A stretch of DNA of 33,734 bases from Gammaproteobacteria bacterium (GTDB taxonomy: Bacteria > Pseudomonadota > Gammaproteobacteria > JAHELT01), in NCBI GenBank assembly GCA_029861595.1, contig JAOTYY010000014.1:1-33734 (forward strand), given 5' to 3'. Shown piece after piece: positions 8,504 to 18,042 of this stretch (position 1 is its first letter; every line of letters starts with the position of its first letter). The notes below the pieces were generated by a model. The model made no database searches, was not told the DNA's origin, and saw nothing but the letters and a program-made list of their open reading frames with translations. Made by a program: the position numbers and the translations under genes.

Positions 8504-8863
8504 TCAGCCGTCGGGTTGGCGATCGCGATAAGCGCCACTGCGCACACTTCGATGATCTGCCTGGACGCGCAACAACGCGACGGCGCACTCGCTGATGTCG
8601 TCGTATTCGGGGATGCCGGTTCCGTACTGTTGCAGATCCTGATAGAAGAAATTACCGCGAAACCGCCCTCCACGCGTCTTTACGATCACAAAGCTGCATT
8701 CCTCTACCTGCCAGAACAACGCGGGGCTGCTGGTGAGTTCTTCGCTGTGCGGGTCGAGCTTGAGTTCCACGTCGACCGGATGCAACTCGACCTGGTCCCG
8801 GCGTTCGTTACAGGTCGTCTGCACCATCCAGCGCTCCGCACTCGTGATGTCCGCAATAGCCAT
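8504..8863 (-). CDS. Unknown 119-aa protein coupled to malic enzyme
   Basis: Not recognised as a named family. The ATG overlaps the malic-enzyme TGA by one base (TGATG), implying translational coupling. The protein looks real for about 100 residues: alternating strands in VELHPVDVELKLDPHSEEL, FWQVEECSFVIVKTRGGRFR and FFYQDLQQYGTGIPEYDDISECAVALLRV suggest a small beta-rich cytoplasmic domain with no signal or membrane segment. The last 15 residues are basic and less convincing, and another frame is open to 3 bp before pfp (8434), so a one-base frameshift near the end cannot be excluded. Its position between malic enzyme and pfp suggests, without proving, a link to central carbon flow. Confidence 0.65.
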   Translation of the reverse strand: MAIADITSAERWMVQTTCNERRDQVELHPVDVELKLDPHSEELTSSPALFWQVEECSFVIVKTRGGRFRGNFFYQDLQQYGTGIPEYDDISECAVALLRVQADHRSVRSGAYRDRQPDG

Positions 8864-10650
8864 CAGTTTTTGCCCCGCGCGAACGGCAGATGCCTGGGGT
8901 GCCAGAATCGCGAGCGCACGTACGCATCCACATCGCAGTCCGACAGTGCTGTGTTGCGTGCGACACCCTCCTCCAGAGCGTACCGGATCACGCGTGTCGC
9001 CACGCTTATGCTCACTTCTTGAAGTTCCCGTGCCGGGGGATAGACGCGTCCCGTTTCCAGATGATTAGTGGCCGTGTAGTCGGCCAGCGCATAAGCCGAT
9101 TCCAGCACCATGTTATCAGTGATTTTTTCGCATTCTGAGAGGATCGCAGCAAACCCCAGTCCCGGGAAGATGAACGCGTTGTTTCCCTGGCCGATAGCGT
9201 ACATTTTGCCGTCGTATTCAACGTCCTCGAACGGGCTGCCGGTGGCCACGACTGCACGCCCCTCGGTCCAGGTGAGCACATCCTCGGGCAGCGCCTCGAT
9301 AATCGAGGTTGGATTGGACAAAGGAAATATGATCGGCCGCTTGGCGTTGCGGCACATAGCCGCCACCAGCGGTTGCGTGAACGCCCCGGCCTGACCACTC
9401 AGACCGATCAACGCGGTGGCCCGCGCATTTTCGATGACTTCAAGCAGGTTGGGTACTTCGTCGGCGATTCGCCAATCCTCGATCAATGTTCTCTTCTGCG
9501 CGTGCGCTCGCTTGTACGCGTCCGTGTTGGCGCGGCCTTCGAGCAACAGGCCATGGGAATCGAGTACCAGCACGCGCCGTTCTGCGTCGGCACGCGAGAG
9601 ACCCTCGCGGATCATGCCTTCGCATAGTGCATCGGCAACGCCTATGCCGCCGGCGCCCGCACCCAGCACCACGATTGTCTGTTCGGTCAGCGACTGGCCG
9701 ATCAGCCGGCACGCCGACAGCATGCCCGCCAGCGCCGTGGCGCCGGTGCCCTGAATGTCGTCGTTGAAACTGGCGATTTCATCGCGATAACGCTGCAGTA
9801 CGTCGAACGCGACGTTCTTGGACAAATCTTCCCACTGAATCACGGCGTGTGGCCAGCGTGATTTGATGGCGCCGACGAACTTGTCGAGGAAATTCAAATA
9901 GGCGTCGCCGCGCAACCGCGGCTGGCGCACGCCCAGATAAGAGGGATCTTCGATCAAATCCAGACGATCCGTACCAACGTCGAGATTCACCGGCATGGTG
10001 TGAAACGGGCTGACACCACCGCCGGCGGCATATAACGCCAGTTTGCCGATCGCGATCGCCAGGCCGCCGTACCCTTGATCGCCGATGCCGAGAATCGCCG
10101 ATGAGTCGGTGGCCACGATCATGCGCACTTCGCTCATCGGGTAACGCTCCACCAGATCGATCGAACGATCGATGTTCAAGGGCGACAACGACAGGCCGCG
10201 CGGGCTCTGATACAGGTAGCTGTACTCCTGCACCGCCTGGCCGACCGTCGGGGTGTAAACGATAGGCAGCATTTCCTCGAGATGCCGCACCAACAGCGCG
10301 TAAAACAGAATCTCGGAGCGTTCCTGCAATGCGCGCAGGTACTGATAGCGCGCAATGTCGCTGACTTCCCGCTGGTAGCCCCGATACACACGTTCCAGCT
10401 GTTGGTCGATAGTGTTGACCTGCGGGGGCAGCAGGCCATCCAGACCGAGTTCGATGCGCTCCTGCTGGGTAAATGCTGTGCCTTTGTTGGTGAGCGCCAG
10501 GCGCAACAGGGCGATACCCTCCAGGTACACTTCCATGTACTCGTTACCTTGCACGTCTGTTTTGATATCGAAGTATTGGCTCAGTCTGCCCACAATGGCG
10601 CCTGTGCGAGAGGAAACCAATGCTAACGATACAGGCGTGTTGCGGAGCAA
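8863..10650 (-). CDS. maeA: NAD-dependent malic enzyme
   Basis: Oxidative decarboxylation of malate to pyruvate and CO2, cytoplasmic. The N-terminal malic domain shows LTNKGTAFTQQER, ILFYALLVRHLEEMLPIVYTPTVG and the DSSAILGIGDQGYGG region; FNDDIQGTGA is the metal-binding block, and VVLGAGAGGIGVADAL is the Rossmann loop. SGQAGAFT, PLSNPTS and GQGNNAFIFPGLG follow. Length (up to 595 aa) is near the roughly 565 of E. coli MaeA. The start is unresolved: the track uses TTG 10650 with no clear ribosome site, an internal GTG lies at 10593, and ATG 10536 has AAGGT upstream but may cut into the N-terminal segment. NAD versus NADP use is inferred from family type. It is divergent from mdh, so two malate-consuming enzymes share one control region; it heads the run towards pfp and adk. 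Confidence 0.93.
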   Translation of the reverse strand: MLRNTPVSLALVSSRTGAIVGRLSQYFDIKTDVQGNEYMEVYLEGIALLRLALTNKGTAFTQQERIELGLDGLLPPQVNTIDQQLERVYRGYQREVSDIARYQYLRALQERSEILFYALLVRHLEEMLPIVYTPTVGQAVQEYSYLYQSPRGLSLSPLNIDRSIDLVERYPMSEVRMIVATDSSAILGIGDQGYGGLAIAIGKLALYAAGGGVSPFHTMPVNLDVGTDRLDLIEDPSYLGVRQPRLRGDAYLNFLDKFVGAIKSRWPHAVIQWEDLSKNVAFDVLQRYRDEIASFNDDIQGTGATALAGMLSACRLIGQSLTEQTIVVLGAGAGGIGVADALCEGMIREGLSRADAERRVLVLDSHGLLLEGRANTDAYKRAHAQKRTLIEDWRIADEVPNLLEVIENARATALIGLSGQAGAFTQPLVAAMCRNAKRPIIFPLSNPTSIIEALPEDVLTWTEGRAVVATGSPFEDVEYDGKMYAIGQGNNAFIFPGLGFAAILSECEKITDNMVLESAYALADYTATNHLETGRVYPPARELQEVSISVATRVIRYALEEGVARNTALSDCDVDAYVRSRFWHPRHLPFARGKN

Positions 10651-10715
10651 ACAAATACTAGCGCCAGGCTATGCGGTACCGCGGGTTCGGCCACGCCCGC
10701 TGGGAAAGCCGCGTG

Positions 10716-10721
10716 TATAAT
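10716..10721 (+). promoter_or_regulatory. Consensus -10 box (TATAAT) upstream of mdh
   Basis: A perfect TATAAT lies 65 nt before the mdh ATG in the short divergent region with malic enzyme. No good -35 hexamer is seen at 16-18 nt spacing, which would fit an activator-dependent promoter. Seen by eye only. Confidence 0.4.
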
Positions 10722-10786
10722 GCTGCGCGGTTCGCCGCTGAGGCGTGCGTGCCATGCGCAAACCCACGCAACCACAGGAGTCGATC

Positions 10787-11758
10787 ATGAAACCACCGGT
10801 CAGAATCGCGGTGACGGGTGCCGCCGGACAAATCAGCTACGCCTTGCTGTTCCGGCTTGCGGCGGGCAACCTGCTCGGCGCCGAGCAACCTGTCGTTCTG
10901 CAACTGCTGGAAATCTCGCCGGCGCTACAGGCGCTGGATGGCGTGCGCATGGAACTGGACGACTGCGCGTTTCCACTGTTGCACGACATAATCTGCACGG
11001 ACGATGCCGCCGTAGCGTTCCGCGATGTCGACTTTGCGTTCCTGGTGGGGGCGAAACCGCGCACTGCGGACATGGAGCGCGGCGATCTACTGGCCGAGAA
11101 CGGCGGAATTTTCGCACCCCAGGGCAAGGCGCTGAACGAGCACGCCAGCCGTGACGTGCGAGTGCTGGTGGTCGGCAATCCGGCCAACACCAATGCGCTG
11201 ATCGCGATGCGCAACGCACCGGATCTGAATCCGCGCCAGTTCACCGCTATGACTCGGCTGGACCACAATCGCGCCTTGAGCCAGTTGGCGGGCAAAACGG
11301 GCGCTGCGGTAACGGCGATCGAAAAAATGGCGATCTGGGGCAATCACTCCGCCACCCAGTATCCGGATATTTCCCATGCGCTGGTTGACGGCAAGAAGGC
11401 AGCGTCGCTGGTCGACGAGAAATGGGTGCGCGAGGAGTTTATTCCGACAGTGCAGAAACGCGGCACTGCAATCATCAATGCGCGCGGTGCATCCAGTGCC
11501 GCGTCGGCCAGTGCCGCCGCGATCGATCATATGCGCGACTGGACGTCGGGTAGCGACGGCTGGGTGAGCATGGCGATTCCCAGCGACGGGTCATACGGCA
11601 TCGAGGAGGGGATCATTTATTCTTACCCGATGGTATGCAAGGACGGCGATTGCAGCATCGTGCAGGGACTGGATATCGATTCGTTCAGCCAGGAAAAAAT
11701 GGATGCCACCAAAGCGGAATTGTTCGCTGAGCGCAACGCGGTGGAGAATCTACTCTAG
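10787..11758 (+). CDS. mdh: Malate dehydrogenase
   Basis: NAD-dependent malate/oxaloacetate interconversion in the TCA cycle. The protein (323 aa) is of the dimeric LDH-like type: [20 protein letters not shown] is the NAD-binding loop, [13 protein letters not shown] follows, [13 protein letters not shown] holds the catalytic Asp and a substrate Arg, and [13 protein letters not shown] the catalytic His. The track starts at GTG 10745; ATG 10787 is preferred because AGGAG (10776-10780) is 6 nt upstream and the family begins here. It is divergent from malic enzyme and followed by a long dyad-rich gap. Confidence 0.97.
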   Translation: MKPPVRIAVTGAAGQISYALLFRLAAGNLLGAEQPVVLQLLEISPALQALDGVRMELDDCAFPLLHDIICTDDAAVAFRDVDFAFLVGAKPRTADMERGDLLAENGGIFAPQGKALNEHASRDVRVLVVGNPANTNALIAMRNAPDLNPRQFTAMTRLDHNRALSQLAGKTGAAVTAIEKMAIWGNHSATQYPDISHALVDGKKAASLVDEKWVREEFIPTVQKRGTAIINARGASSAASASAAAIDHMRDWTSGSDGWVSMAIPSDGSYGIEEGIIYSYPMVCKDGDCSIVQGLDIDSFSQEKMDATKAELFAERNAVENLL

Positions 11759-11761
11759 CAC

Positions 11762-11777
11762 GCCGTCTTTCGACGGC
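11762..11777 (+). terminator. Hairpin just after mdh, possible 3' end
   Basis: GCCGTC-TTTC-GACGGC is a perfect 6-bp stem with a four-base loop, starting 4 nt after the mdh stop. There is no T-run downstream, so it may be a stabilising 3' hairpin rather than an intrinsic terminator. Confidence 0.35.
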
Positions 11778-11805
11778 CCGCCAGGCGGTGCATGGACGTG
11801 CCGCC

Positions 11806-11836
11806 ATTGATCAACGGCGATAAGCTGTTGATCAAT
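11806..11836. promoter_or_regulatory. Paired TTGATCAA palindromes, operator-like
   Basis: ATTGATCAAC (11806-11815) and GTTGATCAAT (11827-11836) are perfect inverted repeats separated by 11 nt, and each core TTGATCAA is itself a palindrome. The two centres are 21 bp apart, two turns of DNA, as expected for a cooperatively bound dimeric regulator. Alternatively the 10-bp arms form an RNA hairpin. It does not match the FNR/Anr box, which has four bases between TTGAT and ATCAA. It lies 48 bp after mdh and about 230 bp before the vWA gene. Confidence 0.5.
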
Positions 11837-11869
11837 ATAGTGAGTTGGCAGTCGCATTTTCAAAAAGGG

Positions 11870-11932
11870 CCTGATCCCCTGCGCCTGGTGCGAGGGTGGC
11901 CAGGAATTCGCAGGGTATTTGGACGGATCAGG
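11870..11932 (+). ncRNA. Nested three-stem RNA-like structure in the mdh-vWA gap
   Basis: Three stems nest in order: CCTGATCC (11870-11877) with GGATCAGG (11925-11932), CCTGCG (11878-11883) with CGCAGG (11909-11914), and CCTGG (11884-11888) with CCAGG (11900-11904), closing an 11-nt loop. The 5' side is continuous, while the 3' side has bulges of 4 and 10 nt. That is 19 perfect pairs in 63 nt. It does not match a riboswitch I know. It could be a small RNA, a leader of the vWA operon or part of a decayed repeat; the direction is assumed from the flanking plus-strand genes. Confidence 0.4.
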
Positions 11933-12066
11933 GCGGGCAAGCCGGCCGGCTAGTGGGCGTTGTGCGTCGCAATGCCGACGGCAAACAGCGCGTCCAGCGT
12001 CGAAAAAACCGTCCAATCAATCACTTATACGCTAAAGCGTAGTGACGGCGCGCCGCTAACAGCAGC

Positions 12067-13773
12067 ATGAACTACCGTGTGCGCCGTTGTTTGATCTGTG
12101 CGTTGTGCGCGTGGGCCTGGGTGGTGGCGAACGCCGGACTTGCACGCGCCCAGGCCGTAGACACACGCGTTCTGATCGATATCTCCGGCAGCATGAAGCG
12201 CACCGACCCGAACAATATGCGCGCAGCCGCGCTGCGCCTGGTGACGGACCTGCTGCCCAGCGGATCGCAGGCCGGTGTCTGGACGTTCGGCCGCTACGTG
12301 AACATGGAGGTCCCGCACGGTGTCGTAGACGACGTCTGGCGAGCTCGTGCCGAGCGCGGTGCCTCGCGTATCCATTCGCGCGGTATGTTTACCAACATAG
12401 AAGACGCTCTGCGGCGCGCGACACGCGACTGGCAGGGCGCCTCGAGCGGCTCGCGCCGCAATTTGCTGCTGCTTACCGATGGCATGGTCGATGTCTCCAA
12501 GGAGCCGGGTGCGAATCAAGCGTCTCGCGCCCGTCTTCTGCAATTGCTGTTGCCTGACCTCAAGGCGCGGGATATCAAGATAATGACCGTGGCATTGTCG
12601 GCTGAAGCCGACCACGAGTTATTGCGCATGCTTGCTCGGGAAACCGCGGGCTGGTACGAGTTGGCCAGCGACGCCGGTCAACTGCAGCGCGCGTTCCTGC
12701 ACGCCTTTGAGAAAACTGCCGATACCGACGCTGTCCCGCTGCACGACAACGGCTTCCAGGTTGATGCGTCCATCAAAGAGCTGACGCTGCTGGTGTTCCG
12801 CGCCGAACAGGCGTCGCCAACACTGTTGCAGTCACCGGATGGGACCGAGTATTCGGCAAACACTCCACCGCCCGGCGCGCGCTGGCGTTCCGATGAGGGC
12901 TACGACCTGATTACCGTCGAGCAACCGCAAGCCGGCCACTGGCAGGTGGACGCGCAGCTGGACCCGGACAACCGGGTGCTGGTCGCTACCGATCTGCGCC
13001 TGCAGACCGGCGAGCTTGGCAATCACCGCTTGCCAAGTGACGGCGTCGAAATAAGCGCCTCGCTGCAGGAGGCCGGGCGGCGCATAGAGCGAGCGGATTT
13101 TATGCAACTGGTGCAGGTTTTTGCCGAACATACGCGGCCCGATGGTAGCGTGAACTCGTATCGCCTGCAGCCCAACGCGGCACAAGAGTTTACCGCCACG
13201 ATCGGCGATCTGCGTGATGAAGGCGTGCACTCAATCGTGATCAGCGCCAGCAGCGACACGTTTGCCCGCGAACGGCAGGTGCGTTTTAACGTGGCGCTGC
13301 CGGTGACCCTGGATCTGGGAACTGCCGAACAGGATTACCCGGTTCGCATCGCTGCCCGTACGGAGTTTATCGGCGCCGAGCAGCTGCAGGTGCAGGCCTC
13401 ACTGCAGGGCGTACCCGGGCAGCTACGCCCACTCGATTTAGTGCGCGATGAAGACGGTATCTGGTACGGCCGGATCGGGGAATTGCCCGCCCGCGAGCAT
13501 ACGTTGAGCCTGCGGATCACCGGAACGTCGCCCAGCGGGCAGCCGGTGGACTTCGATCTGCCGCCGGTGGTCATCGAACAGGCGCCAGCGTTGCCCCCCG
13601 AGCCGGTGATCCCGCCCCAGCCGCCACCACGACCTCGATTCGACTGGATTGAATACGCTTGGCCGCTGGCGGCGGCGAACGTTGCTGCGTTGTTTCTGGT
13701 TAGCGCCCTGTGGTGGTGGCGTAAACGCCGCGACAGTGACCCCGGCCTGCGCCTGGGGGAGCTGGAATCTTGA
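12067..13773 (+). CDS. Membrane-anchored von Willebrand factor A domain protein
   Basis: A 568-residue protein with a signal peptide (cleavage probably after GLARA, residue 28), then a vWA domain with a complete MIDAS metal site: DISGSM (D38, S40, S42), T109 in GMFTN and D138 in LLLTDG. Residues about 235-510 look like beta-sandwich modules (an acidic, strand-rich stretch with PVTLDLGTAEQDYPV and HTLSLRITG). A proline-rich linker (PPEPVIPPQPPPRPR) leads to one membrane helix (about 532-551, WPLAAANVAALFLVSALWWW) and a short basic cytoplasmic tail. So the vWA domain is exported and tethered to the inner membrane, where it likely binds a protein ligand through a divalent cation. Function unknown. 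Its stop overlaps the start of the next gene. The ribosome site is weak. Confidence 0.88.
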   Translation: MNYRVRRCLICALCAWAWVVANAGLARAQAVDTRVLIDISGSMKRTDPNNMRAAALRLVTDLLPSGSQAGVWTFGRYVNMEVPHGVVDDVWRARAERGASRIHSRGMFTNIEDALRRATRDWQGASSGSRRNLLLLTDGMVDVSKEPGANQASRARLLQLLLPDLKARDIKIMTVALSAEADHELLRMLARETAGWYELASDAGQLQRAFLHAFEKTADTDAVPLHDNGFQVDASIKELTLLVFRAEQASPTLLQSPDGTEYSANTPPPGARWRSDEGYDLITVEQPQAGHWQVDAQLDPDNRVLVATDLRLQTGELGNHRLPSDGVEISASLQEAGRRIERADFMQLVQVFAEHTRPDGSVNSYRLQPNAAQEFTATIGDLRDEGVHSIVISASSDTFARERQVRFNVALPVTLDLGTAEQDYPVRIAARTEFIGAEQLQVQASLQGVPGQLRPLDLVRDEDGIWYGRIGELPAREHTLSLRITGTSPSGQPVDFDLPPVVIEQAPALPPEPVIPPQPPPRPRFDWIEYAWPLAAANVAALFLVSALWWWRKRRDSDPGLRLGELES

Positions 13774-14441
13774 TCGAAATCAACGCCGCGCTGTTCACTT
13801 TGCTGGTGGAGGGCTTCGCCCTGGCCTGTGCGTTTCTGTTGGTCAGTTTCGTTCGCGGCGCGTGGCGCAGCGGCCGGGACCGTAAAGCGCTGCGCGCGCT
13901 GGTGGCCAATATCAACCAAGAGGCGGGAGCACGTCTCGAGCGCACCAGGGAACTGCTCGAAGACGGGGACAGCGCCACCGCGCTCAGCAATCACGAGCGC
14001 GGCGTGTGCCAGGCTTTCATAGGTGCTTACAACAAGCGCGCCGCCGGATCGGTGATCAACATCTACACGCAGTTGAAAACGTTGGTGGACGCCTATCAGC
14101 AGCAGCTCGAAGATCAGCGGGGCAATCCCGTGTCTGAACCACCGGCCGGCGATCCGGCCGAAAGCCCCAAAGACGCCGTCATCGAAAAACTGAAAACCGA
14201 CTACGAAACGACGATCAAGGAGCTGCATAAAACCAAGAGCACCATGGACAAAATGCTGCGCGAGTACAATTCGATGTTTGCCGGAGGCAGCGGCGAGGAA
14301 AAGGATTCGGAAATGGATCTGGAAGCGAGGGAAATTCTGCAGTTGCTCGAGTCCGGCGAAGTGGACGATGCGGGCGATGCAGTCGAAGTCACCGACGAAC
14401 AGGTGGATCGCGATGCCGAGGTGGAGTCCGAAACCCGGTAA
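13770..14441 (+). CDS. Membrane coiled-coil protein coupled to the vWA gene, unknown function
   Basis: No named family recognised. The protein has 223 residues: one N-terminal membrane helix (LFTLLVEGFALACAFLLVSFV, about residues 8-28) followed by basic residues, which predicts a cytoplasmic C-terminal part. Then come helical, charged segments: ALRALVANINQEAGARLERTRELLE, a YTQLKTLVDAYQQQLED stretch, a short Pro-rich break, and a coiled coil (IEKLKTDYETTIKELHKTK...MLREYNSMF, about 137-170). The last 50 residues are very acidic. It starts with TTG at 13770 inside the vWA stop (TTGA overlap), with GGGGGAG about 9 nt upstream, so it is translationally coupled to the vWA gene. The pair probably forms a membrane complex with the vWA domain outside and the coiled coil inside. 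Confidence 0.8.
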   Translation: MIEINAALFTLLVEGFALACAFLLVSFVRGAWRSGRDRKALRALVANINQEAGARLERTRELLEDGDSATALSNHERGVCQAFIGAYNKRAAGSVINIYTQLKTLVDAYQQQLEDQRGNPVSEPPAGDPAESPKDAVIEKLKTDYETTIKELHKTKSTMDKMLREYNSMFAGGSGEEKDSEMDLEAREILQLLESGEVDDAGDAVEVTDEQVDRDAEVESETR

Positions 14442-14444
14442 TCG

Positions 14445-14461
14445 ATGCTGCTACGCAGCAT
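14445..14461 (+). terminator. Hairpin after the vWA/coiled-coil operon
   Basis: ATGCTGC-TAC-GCAGCAT is a perfect 7-bp stem 3 nt after the coiled-coil gene stop. The following TGCTTTGTATATAATTAT is T/A-rich but has no long T-run, so termination is probably partial. Readthrough into acnA is possible. Confidence 0.5.
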
Positions 14462-14470
14462 TGCTTTGTA

Positions 14471-14476
14471 TATAAT
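14471..14476 (+). promoter_or_regulatory. Candidate -10 box for acnA
   Basis: TATAAT in an A/T-rich island (GTATATAATTATG), just downstream of the hairpin and about 120 nt before the acnA start. No clear -35 box at normal spacing. If used, acnA has a leader of more than 100 nt. Confidence 0.35.
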
Positions 14477-14595
14477 TATGCGCCGTTCGCAGCTGTCCGT
14501 ATCCGGGCCAGACGGTCACGATCAGCCGCGGAGTCATCCACCGTTGCCAGCAGGCTGCGGGACACCCTCATCACTTGTAACTGTGAGATGCCGAT

Positions 14596-17259
<2,664 letters not shown>

Positions 17260-17267
17260 GAAGTCTG

Positions 17268-17391
17268 CCCTCACCCCCGGCCCCTCTCCCAGAGGGAGAG
17301 GGGAGAGCGGAATTTCTGCCCCTCTACCCCAGGGAGAAAGATCGGCCCGCTTCTTTTCCCCTCTCCCTCCGGGAGAGGGGTTAGGGGTGAG
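17268..17391. repeat. Dispersed GC-rich hairpin repeat, copy 2 (full-length element)
   Basis: The most complete copy. It opens CCCTCACCCCCGGCCCCTCT and closes GGGAGAGGGGTTAGGGGTGAG, so its ends are inverted repeats of each other. Each end folds into its own hairpin (CCCCTCTCCC/GGGAGAGGGG type), with a diverged third hairpin in between (CCCCTCTACCCCAGGGAG). The length of about 124 bp with inverted ends and no ORF is MITE-like. It begins 8 nt after the acnA stop and ends about 20 nt before the next gene. Confidence 0.88.
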
Positions 17392-17412
17392 TGTTCTTTA
17401 TTGCCAAAGACA

Positions 17413-18018
17413 ATGACGCAGGCCAGACACACGCCCACCGGAGCACCGATCGATGCCCTGCGCGCAGACATTGAATTCGCAACCGAACTCCGCGGACGGC
17501 GATTCGAATTTGCCACTACCTGGGGATTGTTCTCGCCGCGCGCGATTGACGCCGGCTCGCAACTGCTGATCAGGCATCTGCACATCGACACGCAGGACGA
17601 CTGTCTGGATCTGGGCTGTGGTTACGGCGCGATCGGCTTGAGCATGGCCAGCCTGGCGCCGCAGGGCCATACGTTGATGGTCGACAAGGATTTTGTCGCG
17701 GTGCATTACGCGAACCGAAATGCCGCGCGCAATGGCATCACCAATGCCGAAGCGTTGCTGAGTAATGGCCTGGCCGGGATACCGGCAGGCCGCAGTGATG
17801 TGATAGCAACAAATCTGCCGGCAAAATCCGGCAAGGAACTCTACCAGATCATGTTTTACGACGTGGCGCGGCGCCTGCGCCCCGGTGGCCGCTTTTATGT
17901 GGTGAGTCTCAGCGGGCTGCGGCGTTTCGTTGCGCGCGAACTGCAGACCGCTTTCGGCAACTGCGAAAAGCTGAAAACCAGCGGCCAGTACACCCTGGCG
18001 CTGGCGCGCAAGGAGTGA
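17413..18018 (+). CDS. Class I SAM-dependent methyltransferase, RsmC/MTS-like
   Basis: A 201-residue small methyltransferase. DCLDLGCGYGAIGLSMA (about residues 58-74) is the SAM-binding motif I. The post-strand-4 motif is ATNLPAKSGKELY, where rRNA N2-guanine methyltransferases such as RsmC have NPPF; the N-[LI]-P-A-K form suggests a separate subfamily, so the target is uncertain. RPGGRFYVVSLSGLRRF closes the fold. RsmC-type enzymes modify 16S rRNA, and nucleic acid is the likely substrate class here. The track begins at TTG 17401; I prefer ATG 17413, with AAAGA just upstream. It follows a repeat element and is convergent with tatD. Confidence 0.82.
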   Translation: MTQARHTPTGAPIDALRADIEFATELRGRRFEFATTWGLFSPRAIDAGSQLLIRHLHIDTQDDCLDLGCGYGAIGLSMASLAPQGHTLMVDKDFVAVHYANRNAARNGITNAEALLSNGLAGIPAGRSDVIATNLPAKSGKELYQIMFYDVARRLRPGGRFYVVSLSGLRRFVARELQTAFGNCEKLKTSGQYTLALARKE

Positions 18019-18042
18019 ACGGCGTACGCGGTCAGTGTTTAC

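Larger units (their letters stand above)
11759..12066. other. 308-bp gene-free region rich in dyads
   Basis: No convincing coding frame; the minus-strand ORFs here are low-complexity shadows. From left to right it holds the mdh 3' hairpin, the paired TTGATCAA palindromes, the nested stem structure, a 12-bp palindrome AGCCGGCCGGCT (11940-11951), a TACGCT-AA-AGCGTA dyad (12028-12041) and a CGGCGCGCCG palindrome (12047-12056). The last two lie within 40 bp of the vWA start and could bind a regulator. No clear sigma-70 promoter is visible. Confidence 0.6.

Noticed and set aside
8434-8673. 79-aa minus-strand ORF ending next to pfp
   Set aside because: First half is Ser/Cys-rich noise in the shadow of the 119-aa gene. 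Kept only as a possible frameshifted tail, not as a gene.
11806-11836. FNR/Anr binding site
   Set aside because: The cores read TTGATCAA without the four-base spacer required between TTGAT and ATCAA.
11750-12016. 88-aa minus-strand ORF in the mdh-vWA gap
   Set aside because: No protein-like pattern or ribosome site; the region is full of dyads and better read as non-coding.
12025-12615. 196-aa minus-strand ORF opposite the vWA signal peptide and MIDAS
   Set aside because: Shadow: the plus-strand product has a signal peptide and an intact metal site.
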